This document shows, piece by piece, positions 12,601 through 22,400 of a stretch of DNA of 64,000 nucleotides (its first letter is position 1; each line of letters opens with the position of its first letter). Source of the stretch: Isoetes taiwanensis. Lineage: Eukaryota > Streptophyta > Lycopodiopsida > Isoetales > Isoetaceae. The position numbers were made by a program, and so were the translations under genes. Under the pieces are notes generated by a model. The model did not search any database and was not told the origin of the DNA. It saw only the letters and a list, made by a program, of their open reading frames with translations. Location: the NCBI GenBank assembly GCA_021234155.1, contig JAJEKV010000180.1, positions 620,001 through 684,000 of the forward strand. Direction: 5' to 3'.

Positions 12601-13108
12601 GTAACAAATGAGCTTAAGCATTAGTTTGTTTTTTATATTGCGAGGTTACACCACGAGGTTTTTTGGCGGGCAAAAGCTGGGCAAGATCTCTTCTAGTGAT
12701 TTCAGCGATTACATAAGGTAAAATAGCATTCATAAGTTATTCAATCAAAATGACCATGACAATTAATGCAGTTTTACCAAACAAAATCCACGCAATAGCT
12801 TCGGTCATGGTCTCTTTGGCTTAAAATTCCCTTTTGATTTACGTAAAGCTTTGAGTTCTCTTAAGCTTTCGAGTTCCTTTTTTCCTATTACGAAACAAGA
12901 AGACACAACATCGGGATGAACCTTCAAACACGCACCACCACATCATCACGAGGGACTATAGGTATGTGTAGCGGAATACTCCCGCCACTTGTTCCCAAAT
13001 AGATAGCGGTCCGCCCCTCGGTGAAAAGCGAGCTCGAAGAACTCCCACGAAGCTAAGCCGACCACCCAATACCAATCCTTCAAGGTTGCCAATGGAGGTT
13101 TTGACAAA
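12601..13108. other. Stretch with no recognisable feature
   Basis: Mixed-composition DNA between the copia relic and the minisatellite. I see no coding domain, RNA gene or clear repeat. Confidence 0.4.
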
Positions 13109-13509
13109 CATGCCCGCAGCGGGCTCCAACATCTAGGCTCCAACATGCCACCTAGGCTCTAACATGCCAAGGTGGCTCAAACATGCCACGCGGGCTCCAA
13201 CATGCCACCTAGGCTTCTACATGCCAAGGTGGCTCAATCATGCCATCCAGACTCAAACATGCCAAGGTGGCTCAAACATGCCACGCGGGCTCCAACATGC
13301 CAGCTAGGCTCAAACATGTCAAGGTGGCTCAAACATGCCACGCGGGCTCCAACATGCCAAGGTGGCTCAAACATGCCACGTGGGCTCCCAACATGCCACC
13401 TAGGCTCCAACATGCCAAGGTGGTACAAACATGCCACCTAGGCTGCGAAATGCCACCGGGGCTCCAACATGCCAAGGTGGCTCAAACATGCCACCTAAGC
13501 TCCAACATG
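13109..13509. repeat. 19-20 bp minisatellite, block 1
   Basis: About 20 tandem copies of GGCTCAAACATGCCACCTAG and variants. Two versions often alternate (ending AAGGT and CACGCGG), giving a 38-40 bp dimer. Open frames on both strands (for example 13172-13441) only reflect the absence of stops in the repeat and should not be called proteins. It is not a CRISPR array: there are no unique spacers. Confidence 0.9.
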
Positions 13510-13566
13510 CTCTCTCTCTCTCCCTCCCTCCCTCCCTCCCTCCCTCTCTCTATGTCTCTCTCTGAC
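13510..13566. repeat. CT/CCCT microsatellite
   Basis: A run of TCTCTC, then CCTCCCTCC, then TCTCTC directly adjoining minisatellite block 1. Confidence 0.85.
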
Positions 13567-13577
13567 TGGCTCTGATA

Positions 13578-13838
13578 GAAGCGTTGGCACCTTCCCCAAG
13601 TCAAACAAGGCCCGGGACTTTATGTGGGCTGCCTCACCGGAGGAGGAGGAGCCGGACCCGTGAGGCGGACCCGAAGCGTTGCCGAGGTAGCCTTCTCGGC
13701 GGCTCCTCAGGGAGGCCCTTTGCCAATGCCCCCCCCCCCTCGAGACTCGGTTTCCCTATCTAGTTTTGTTGAATCCTCCGTTCAAGTATAAAAATCAAGA
13801 TCGGTCCGGAAGAACTTATCAACCCGCGAAGCAAATGT
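13578..13838. repeat. Old fragment of the 1.1 kb satellite inside the CACTA element
   Basis: The order CCAAGTCAAACAAGGCC, CCGTGAGGCGGACCC, GCCGAGGTAGCC, ACTCGGTTTCC, TTGAATCC, GTTCAAG, TCGGTCCGGAAGAAC, CCGCGAAGC matches about 250 bp of the satellite monomer, much more diverged than the arrays outside. It is bounded on both sides by the 19-20 bp minisatellite. Confidence 0.75.
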
Positions 13839-13839
13839 G

Positions 13840-14240
13840 CTACATTGGCTCAATCATGCCATATAGGCTCAGACATGCCACCTAGGCTCAAGCATTGCCC
13901 CTAGATCAAACATGCCCTAGGCTCAAACATGACACATAGGCTCAAAATTTCCACCTAGGCTCAAACATGCCCCGTGGCTCAAACATGCCAGTTGGGTCAT
14001 AAAAATGCTCTTTCGGATGATGTATTATCTAGGCTCAAATATGCCGCTAGGCTAAAACATGCCACATTGGCTCAAACATGACACGTGGCTCGAACATGCC
14101 ACCTTGGCGCAAACATGCCTTATAGGCTCAAACGTGACATGTGGCTGGAACATGCCCCTAGGCTCAAACTTGACACGTGGCTCAAGCATGCCACATAGAC
14201 CCAAACATGAAATTGGCTCAAACATGTCACTAGGGATGCA
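13840..14240. repeat. 19-20 bp minisatellite, block 2
   Basis: Degenerate copies of GGCTCAAACATGCCACCTA, with more variation than block 1 and a short unrelated interruption near 14000-14035. Same family and orientation as block 1. Confidence 0.85.
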
Positions 14241-14815
14241 TCAAATAACAAGGGTCAGTCTCCTTAATTTCCGGTTGAATTTTTTTTTTTTTTCGTTAGA
14301 GTTTTCACTTGCTTGGCAAAAATATCCGGTAGGAATTTTGGAGTTTCTATACAAGATCGGCAAATACTCATTAGCCACGGTGTCTCATGACATACAGCGG
14401 CAAATTTCTAGATAGAAAATTTGTATTTTTTTAAGCATGGCCACTAAAGTCATAAAATTGCATGATTTGTTTTAAGGATGAAATATGGTTTGGTATGATG
14501 ATTTCAATTGGAAAAGGGATCTTTAGTTTCTTTGAGTCTATTGAAGTCCTCAAGCTGGTGTTTGTCAGTTTCCTTTTGCATGATGGATTATTGTGTTCAA
14601 GTAAATATGAGCGACTTTCCTATGGTGAATTATTGGACTCAAGTAAATATGAGCGACCTGGACAGAATGGAATTATACTTCTAACAAAAATACACGTTCC
14701 CAACTAAAATCGTGATTGCATGTGGCCACAACATCCGGCCACAAACACTACAACGTGCTTTCTAATCAAGAAATCGAGTCGCCCAGCTATCTGCTACCAC
14801 TTTCGCTGGATTTCT
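14241..14815. other. Stretch with no recognisable gene
   Basis: A/T-rich sequence with a T-run at 14280-14293 and a local duplication (CAAGTAAATATGAGCGAC at about 14599 and 14640). Frames are short and unrecognised. Confidence 0.4.
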
Positions 14816-14831
14816 TGATTCGGCAATGGTT

Positions 14832-14843
14832 TGGTATCAGAGC
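14832..14843 (+). other. LTR-retrotransposon primer-binding site
   Basis: TGGTATCAGAGC is the standard plant primer-binding site complementary to the 3' end of initiator tRNA-Met. Six bases upstream is a CA dinucleotide that could end a 5' LTR. No matching second LTR or gag frame follows, so this marks a retrotransposon remnant distinct from the copia pol piece upstream, which lies on the wrong side of it. Confidence 0.6.
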
Positions 14844-14938
14844 ACGTCTTTCAATCTCCAGAAACTATAGCCTTAATCTTTGGGCATGTCCACCATCCTA
14901 TGTGCCTATACATATATTGATTTTCTAGCACTACTAGA

Positions 14939-14960
14939 AAAAAATTCTCTAAATTCGAAT
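14939..14960 (+). mobile_element. Orphan CACTA-type terminus
   Basis: CACTACTAGAAAAAAATTCT resembles a common plant CACTA terminal inverted repeat. I could not find the reverse-complement partner downstream in the window, so it may be one end of a truncated element or a chance match. Confidence 0.35.
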
Positions 14961-17699
14961 ATGTTACATCGCTGCAGCTCTTTTGGCCTAGCTACAAATC
15001 AACCAAAACCCTAATTTCATGCAATCGAGTTTTCCTACAATGTCATGCCTGGACGTCTATAGTTTCTTGCATAATCATTTCTTAGTGCTTTAGCTACTCG
15101 ATTTTCCATATTAAAACTTGCGAGATTGCACCTTCCTCTGTCATCATTCTCACCGAAAAGAGTGAGTTTTCCAGACCCTTATTTAACTGGCTCAGCTGAA
15201 ATTGAAGAAAAAGTGGCAGCTTGGGCAGTGTAGTGCAGTGATGTTGGCCGTGCAGATAAGTACAATTAGAATTCACCAAATGTAATGCACACATATCTTT
15301 TTATGTGCGGTTTTTCTAATAGAGATTATTAGATCTTTTTAAGCGATGCAAGTCAAATTCAAATTATTGTTGATGCTATAGGTAAGAGATTATTCGTCCC
15401 CTCACTATATCCCTAAGTAATGCAATCGTTTAAGGATTCAACATTAAAACATACCATCCCACCTCATAAAGAAGCTTACCCACCTCATAAGGTATTAAGC
15501 TTGGGTATGCTGTCCACATCATTGAAAGTTATAAGGCATATTATTGTAAAATTGTAAGTGATTTTATTTTCGATCTTTCTTATATTAAATGTGTCATTCC
15601 ATATAGCTTCTCTTTTATTTTAACCCACAAACCGCTGGCTATTTTTAAACAAATTCCACACATTTGAGCTTTTCTAATGGAATGCTTTAGTTATTTTGGC
15701 CATTATATAATGGTATGTAGGTAAAAGTCATAGCTGCAACACCTCGCTTCAAAAATTATACTACTGCTTCATATGAATATGGCTAGCCATAATATGAACA
15801 TTTTTTAACGCATTTGAACACGTTAAGCCATAATATGAACATTTTTTAACGAGTTTGAACACATGTTAAGCACTTGAATACATCATGTGTTCCCAACAAA
15901 TCATTATTGCATGTATCCACAACATCTGGCCACAAACACTACTACTTGCTTCATATGAACATGGCTAGCCATTAGACGAACATGGATGTAGCCACAACAC
16001 ATCCGTCATTTTTGCTTTATATGAATATGGCTAGTCATAATAAGAACATCTTTTAAGGCAGTTGAATATATGCCAAGCCTTTATAATTCCTATCAAAAGG
16101 TATTATTATCTCTATTTCTTTGTGAGCAAACCTTGCTTTGGGTTGTTTAGAGAAAAATACGTGGAGGCATAGCGGAACTTGAATTAGTACACTCAAATTT
16201 ATAAGGTTAGGAAAATGGCATCATTGTTGTTGACCAATTGTAATATTATTGTGAATTTTTATTTATGAGTTGTTTGTAATGCTTAAGAAGTGTGAGGCAA
16301 TTTTGAAAAAATCTAAGGAAGTGTGCATGCTCGAATATCAACACTTAAAAAAAATACAAATAAGCGGCGAGATGTGGTCTTAATTAGCGGCTTGGATTTT
16401 GATCGAGCCTATTGTTCTATTGGTCGTAGAATTCCGCCTTGCGCTTTGCATGCCATGTCTTCCGCCCGTCTTCCTCATCCTCCGGCAATCCGGACTTAAT
16501 AACATAAGAAAGGGCGATGTGCATGTCTCTGTTGCTGCGAGGGAGGATCTGTCAGGGCCATAGCCACTTCTTTGTTGCAAGCGGAAGCACGACAGAATGA
16601 AGAAGAAGCCCCTCTCATTTGGATTGCATCACTATCACATTTTCACATCTATTGGTTACGTCAATCTGCTCTCCTCTTGCCCATCTAGCCCATGCCGCCA
16701 TCGCTCTTCGTGTCTCCTCTGCATTTCTTGGGATCGGTTTGTGGCGCCGGGTTTATCGAGCTTCAGCCTCAATCCGGCAGTTTTTTTTGCTTTTTCGGGT
16801 TCCTTTATTTTCTAGCTTAAAACTTCCTCTTGCTTCCTCTTCCCTTTTGATGCTATTCCTTTTGGGGACATGCCAATCGTAAGACCTATTCTTGCCCTTG
16901 TTTGGTCTCGTTTTTTCCAGCCCTTTTTTTCCGTTGTTCCTTGGCGATCCTTTGGATGTTCTCTTTCGGTTTATATATGCGTGATTCTTATCCGCCTAGA
17001 TGTTTGTATGTTGCCAATTTGGATTTGAGCTTTTTGTAGCTCGATCTGTTTCCGTCTTCGTCTTCGTTATAACAAGATGATTCGGGGAGTAATCAATGAG
17101 CAAAGATTCGGGGGTAAATCCGGCAACCAAGGACCCAAGGCGAGAAAAAGATTCCGGGCATAGTGTTTGCAAAAGAATTTTATTTTTTTGTGCTTTGCCT
17201 TCCTCCATTGTTTACGCCTATCTAATCAAGAATGTTTTTCTTTTTTTTAGGTTACGTGGTCAAGATGAACCAATATTACGCATGCTTTCTGCCCGCAAAT
17301 TTATGTTCATAGTCCGAACTTCGTCAAGCTTCAAGTCTACAAAAGCTGTTGTGATTCTAAACGCCTCGAAATATAGGCTTTACAACTATTCTTACTTCAA
17401 TGATCTTACTTCCAACGATGAAAATGGTTTACAACATGAAAATGGTTTACAATGGATAATAGATTTGTTGATTAAGCGGGGGCTTGGCTTAAACATGGGA
17501 TTTTTTGCTTGGCTTCTTCAAGAATATAGCAATTTTTCTTTGCCTTGTTTAAATCTTGTTTAGAATGATTGTATTTCCAAATTTGTTTCCACAGATTAAT
17601 GGTAGCAAGCAAAGGTAGGGTTTCTTTGAGAATATTTTTGTTCGATTGTGAATTTGTAAGCGCAATCTTTAAAAATAAAGGTATATATTTTCCAATGGT
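14961..17699. other. Interior of the CACTA element, mostly unrecognised
   Basis: A/T-rich DNA with local repeats: CATATGAATATGGCTAGCC-like units at about 15770, 15950 and 16020, CCACAACATC(T/C)GGCCACAAAC at about 15909 (also 14739), and GCCATAATATGAACATTTTTT at 15786 and 15832. Frames of 155 (17096-17563) and 89 codons show no domain and have low-complexity hydrophobic runs, so I do not call them as genes. Confidence 0.4.
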
Positions 17700-18600
17700 T
17701 TCTAGATCTTTAATTCAAAACCACGTCTTTGTTTTAAAAAAACAAACAAAAATAACACTTGCATATTTTTCAATTCAAAACCATGTTTTTTTGTTCACAA
17801 AAATAACACTTGAAACTGCCTATTTAACCACATGTTGATTTTATATAAACCTATATATCGAAATTCTTCTTCATGAGAAAAAAATACTTGAAAACAACAG
17901 GTATTTTTAAAAAACCACATATCATTTTTCTAAGAAAACAACACTTAGAAACAACATAGGTAAAAAAGCATATCATTTTTTTTAAGAAAACAACAACTAG
18001 AAAGAATATAATTAAAAAAAAACTACATTTTTTTTAAAAAGCACCTGTCATTTTGTTAAGAAAACAACACTTAGAAACAACAGAGTTAAAAAAAACCACA
18101 TTCTTCTTAAAAAACACATATCATTTTATTAAGAAAACAACGCTTAGAAACAACATAGTTTACAAAAAACCACATTCTTTCTAGAAAACACATCCTTTTT
18201 TTTTAAGAAAACAACATTTAGAAACAACATAGTTAAAAGAAAATTGGACAAAATTCTATACGTAGTTTTTTAGTGTTTTTTTCATACAAAACAATAGTTA
18301 AAAACTACATGTGGACCTTTTAGGTTTTACTAAGAACCACATGTCTATTTTAGAAAAAGCAACACTTGAAAACCACATTTACTTCTAAAAAACAACATGT
18401 AGATATACGTGTAATTCCTACGTGTAGATAATTTCGACAAAACTCTACGTGTAGACTTTTAACAAAAAAAACTACATGTATAAAAATTTTGCTAAAAACT
18501 ACACGTCATTTCTAGCAAATCCGGACAAAAAACAACACGTAGTTTTTTGGTGTTGTTTTTTTGCAAAAAAGACACTGAAAAACAACATGTGGACCCAGTT
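17700..18600. repeat. A/C-rich right subterminal arm
   Basis: Degenerate copies of AAAACAACACTTAGAAACAA and AAAACCACAT. Read on the minus strand this becomes GTGTTGTTTT/ATGTGGTTTT, like the left arm at 9650-10545. The two arms flank the element in inverted orientation next to its termini. Confidence 0.75.
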
Positions 18601-18628
18601 TTGGGGTGGTAGTGTACGCTAAAGACCA

Positions 18629-19447
18629 GAGAAAAAATTAAGCATACTATATATTTTTTGATAAAAAACGGTTTGGCTATTTTTCAAAATTTTACAGTAC
18701 TTTATGATATACATTTGGCTAAAGTTATTATTATTATTATTATTACTATATATGTATTTGGACTTGGCAGAACTTTTAAATTACCTACTATAAACTTTTA
18801 CTTGGTTATTTTTTCTAACTGAAAAAAACAAAAAAATATAAATTCAAATTTTGTAGCTTTAGATATATTGTACTGCAATAATCAACAATCAAGGAACATA
18901 TGATAATATTAAAAAGCTTTTAACAGAAGCTCACAACATAGCTTATAACATCCATAGCCTGAACTATATTTAATGCAACAACACCTTCTAGATATTGTAA
19001 TCAAGTTGCACTTATATCTAGCCCTTGAAGGAAGATGTTATGCAAGCAACTCGGGCATCTAGAGGGATATTGGCCATCTCTTACAATTTTTTTTTGAGGA
19101 TGCATATGTGGTATATAAAATAGAAATTCATAGTTTGAAAAACTACTATCACTGATGATGGTAGGTGGCGATGTGTAAAAGTCTATAATAAGAATTTATT
19201 TTTGTTTGGCTATCGATTATTTAATATATAAATGTTGTAATATAAAGAAAGGCTAATCCCTTTTTCTTTAAGGAAAATGGGGAAAATAATTTGGCTAATC
19301 CTAAAAAAATAATGGAGTACTTATTTTAACTATGGCTATTTTTTATTTTTTTTAAAGAAACCCCCCTTCATAAAACTCGCCGCAAAAATTGCCTAGACCC
19401 CCTAAAAAATCGCCATTTGACTATTAATAGCCACTAATTTTTTCCAT
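18629..19447. mobile_element. 819-bp insertion with 11-bp direct flanks (MULE-like?)
   Basis: The satellite continuation GCTAAAGACCA appears at 18618-18628 and again at 19448-19458, exactly flanking this block; an intact monomer has it once. An 11-bp target duplication fits Mutator-like elements (usually 8-11 bp). The termini read GAGAAAAAATTAAGC and, reverse-complemented, ATGGAAAAAATTAGTGG, sharing a 10-bp inverted GAAAAAATTA. The interior is A/T-rich with an (ATT)n run near 18727-18745 and has no coding frame. A non-autonomous MULE is the best guess; a short retroelement with a variable-length duplication is an alternative. Confidence 0.6.
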
Positions 19448-22400
19448 GCTAAAGACCACACTCCCAGATCTCGGTTCCCGTATCCGACCGTTGAATCCTT
19501 TGTTCAAGGAACCTGGTCCGAGAAGGCCCAAAAAAATCCAACATCCGTCCGGAAGAACATATCAAACCGCGAAACGTCCTGCGGGCGACGGTGTAGAAAC
19601 CAAAGTGTTTTGGTGTTCGGACATTGCGGAGGCTCCGAAATGGCGATTCGACTTTGCCACATCGTCCGGAATGCCAAAATTACCCTAGGGACCAAGTTAC
19701 ACGGTCAGTTTTGCAAAAGAAACAAACACTTACGCCCTACATTGCAGTAGTCAGCTACCTCCTAGGCCAATTGACTACGAGTGTGTTGCACATGAGATAG
19801 TTTGGCGCTTCTAGCCGAGAAGGGTGGGCTTACGGCCACAAAACTTGGTCCCTAGGGCAATGTCGTCGTTTGAGTCCATTGGCGAGGCGGATCACGGTTA
19901 GGAGGGGAAGTTGCCCGACCGTCGCCCGAGGCCATCGGGGGAGAGGACTTTTGGGCAAAAGCTTCCTCGGGTGGTTTTAGGGTTAAGTGCTGCAGGCGTC
20001 AACACCCCCCTCTAGTCAAGACACGGCGCAAGGTCCTAGTCGAATCGACAAGGATAGAGCCTCCAAACGTAAACCCCATGAGTTGCCGGTTGTTCTAGCG
20101 GGTTTTGCGTTTTGGGGTGCCGAGTTTTGGTCTTTTTGCACTTGGGGCGTGGCCGATCATCATGCGATTGAGAACGGCACGCTAAAGAGGGAACCGGAAT
20201 GGAGTTTGGACTGTACTCCTCCGTTGTGGCGGTTAGAAGTCAAGGGGGCTTTTGCGTTAGCAAGACATTGGTAAATTCGTAATTAATGCATAGTACGCGG
20301 GACTTAAATTCTGATTTTTTGTCAGCTATCTTCCTAAGTCATCGCCAACATCACGGGCCAACTTTTCAAAAATTTTGGATAAGGTTTAGATCAAATAGTT
20401 TGCATTAGAGCGGTCGAGGCGACTGTTGTTGGGCGTGAAGCAGCACACTTGCCCAACTCAAACAAGGCGAGGACCTTGCAAGGCCTCCTCATTAGAGGGG
20501 AGAGTCCAAACCCGGGAGGCGAGCCCCAAAAAAGCTTCCCGAGGCAGCCTTTCACGGTAGCGCTCCGCCGGGGGCGTGCAGCTAAAGACCACACCAGGAT
20601 CTCGGTTCCGTATCCGGCCAGTTGAATCCTTTGTTCAAGGAACCTGGTCGAAATGGTCCAAAAATCCAACATCCGTCAGGAGAACATATCAAACCGCGAA
20701 GCGTCTGCGAGGCGACAATGTAGAAACCAAAGTGTTTTGTCGTTCGGACATTCGGAGGCTCGAAATGGCAATTCGACTTCGCCACATCGTCCGGGAATGC
20801 CAAAATTACCCTAGGGGCCAAGTTACACGGTCGTTTTGCAAAAGAAAGAAACACTACGCCCTACATTAGGATTATGACCACCTCCTAGGCCAATTGACTC
20901 GAGTGTGTTGCACGGTTAGAAGTCAGGGCCGCTTTTTGCGATAACAAGACATTAAGTAAATTCGTAATTAATGCATATACGGACTTAAATTCTGATTTTT
21001 TGTCGGGCTATCTTCCTAAGTCATCGCCAACATACAAGCCAACTTTCAAAAATTTTTGGATAAGGTTTAGATCAAATAGTTTGCATTAGAACGGTCCATA
21101 GGAACTGTTGAAGCAGTACCGAAGCACACTTGCCCAACTCAAACAAGGCGGGACCTTGCAAGGCCTCCTCATTAAAGGGGAGAGTCGAATGTGAGGCGGC
21201 CCTAAAAAGCTTCGAGGCAGACCTTTCCCCGGTACGCCCAGCAGGGCGGCGTCGCTAAAGACCACACTTCGGATCTCGGTTCCGTGATCCCGGCCGGTTG
21301 AATCCTTTGTTCAAGGAACCTGGTCCAAATGGTCCAAAAAAATCCAACATCCGTCCAGGAGAACATATCAAACCGAAAGCGTCTGCGGGCGACAAGTAGA
21401 AACCAAAGTGTTTTGTCGATTCGGACATTACGGAGGAAGAAATGGCGATCGACTTCGCCACATCGTCCGGAATGCCAAAATTACCCTAGGGGCCAAGTTA
21501 CGGTCGGTTGTAAAAGAAAGAAACACCACGCCCCTACATTTGTAAAGATTTCGCCAGCCCACCTCCCTAGCCAGTGACTACGAGTGTGTTGCACATGAGA
21601 TAGTTTGCTTTTCGAGAAGGGGTGGGCCGCCATAAAACTGGGCCCCTAGGGCCGACGTTTCCGAGTCCATTGGCGAGAGACGATCCTTGCCCGAGAAGTT
21701 GCCGTCCGGCCCGGGCTGTGGGCTTGAGGGCAAGACTGTTGGGGTGGTTTTTAGGGTCGTGGTTTTACAACTTTGGCGTCCTACGTCTAGACATGGCGCT
21801 AGGTGCGCTAGTCAATCACGACAAGGATAGAGCCTTAAACGTAAAACCCTATGAGTTGCGGGTTCTAGCGGGGTTTGCATTTTGGGTCTTGAGTTTTTGG
21901 TCTTTTGCACTTGGGACATGGCCGATCACATGAAGTTGAGAACGAAACACAGGAGGCTGTGACGGAATGGAGTTTGGACTGTACTCCTCCCGTTATGGCG
22001 GTTAGAAGTCAAGGCCACTTTGCGGTAACAAAGACATTCAGAATTCGTAATTAATGCATAGTACGGACATAAATTCTGATTTTTTCGTAGCTAGCTTCCT
22101 AAGTCATCGCCAACATACATGCCACCAACTTTCAAAAATTTTGGATAAGGTTTAGATCAAATAGTTTGCATTAGAGCGGTCGGGCAGCTTGTTGTTGGGC
22201 GAAGCCGGGCACACTTGGGCGAGAACCTTGCAAGGCCTCCTCATTAGAGGAGAGTCCGAACCCCGGAGGCGGCAGCCCCAAAAGCTTCCCAGGCGCCTTT
22301 CACGGCGGCTCGGGGCGATGCGCTAAAGACCACACTCCGGGATCTCCGGTCCCCGTGATCCGGCCCAAGAATCCTTTGTTCAAGGAACCGGTCCTAAAAA

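Larger units (their letters stand above)
9593..18614. mobile_element. Complete-looking CACTA (En/Spm-type) transposon, 9,022 bp
   Basis: The left end reads CACTACCACCCGATTACAGG from 9593. The right end, reverse-complemented from 18614, reads CACTACCACCCCAAAACTGG; the first 11 bases are identical and similarity continues weakly for about 28. Both sides carry the 3-bp target duplication TAC (9590-9592 and 18615-18617), the length expected for CACTA elements. Subterminal arms of opposite base composition follow: G/T-rich at 9650-10540 and A/C-rich at 17700-18600. I find no transposase (TNPA/TNPD-like) frame, so it is probably non-autonomous or decayed. Its interior has collected copia debris and minisatellites. 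It sits inside a satellite monomer and so is younger than that monomer. Confidence 0.85.

Noticed and set aside
13172-13575. Open frames of 89 and 111 codons with repeated HATRAPTC-like peptides
   Set aside because: They are stop-free translations of the 19-20 bp minisatellite and are open on both strands; no start context or domain.
13109-14240. Possible CRISPR-like array of short repeats
   Set aside because: The units abut without unique spacers, and the setting is a plant nuclear genome.
14740-14760. CACTACAACGTG as another CACTA terminus
   Set aside because: The same phrase recurs as ACACTACTACTTGC in a local repeat near 15930 and has no inverted partner or subterminal array.
17096-17563. 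155-codon frame inside the CACTA element as a possible gene
   Set aside because: No family resemblance, phenylalanine and lysine runs from A/T-rich DNA, and a local duplicated phrase; no support beyond length.
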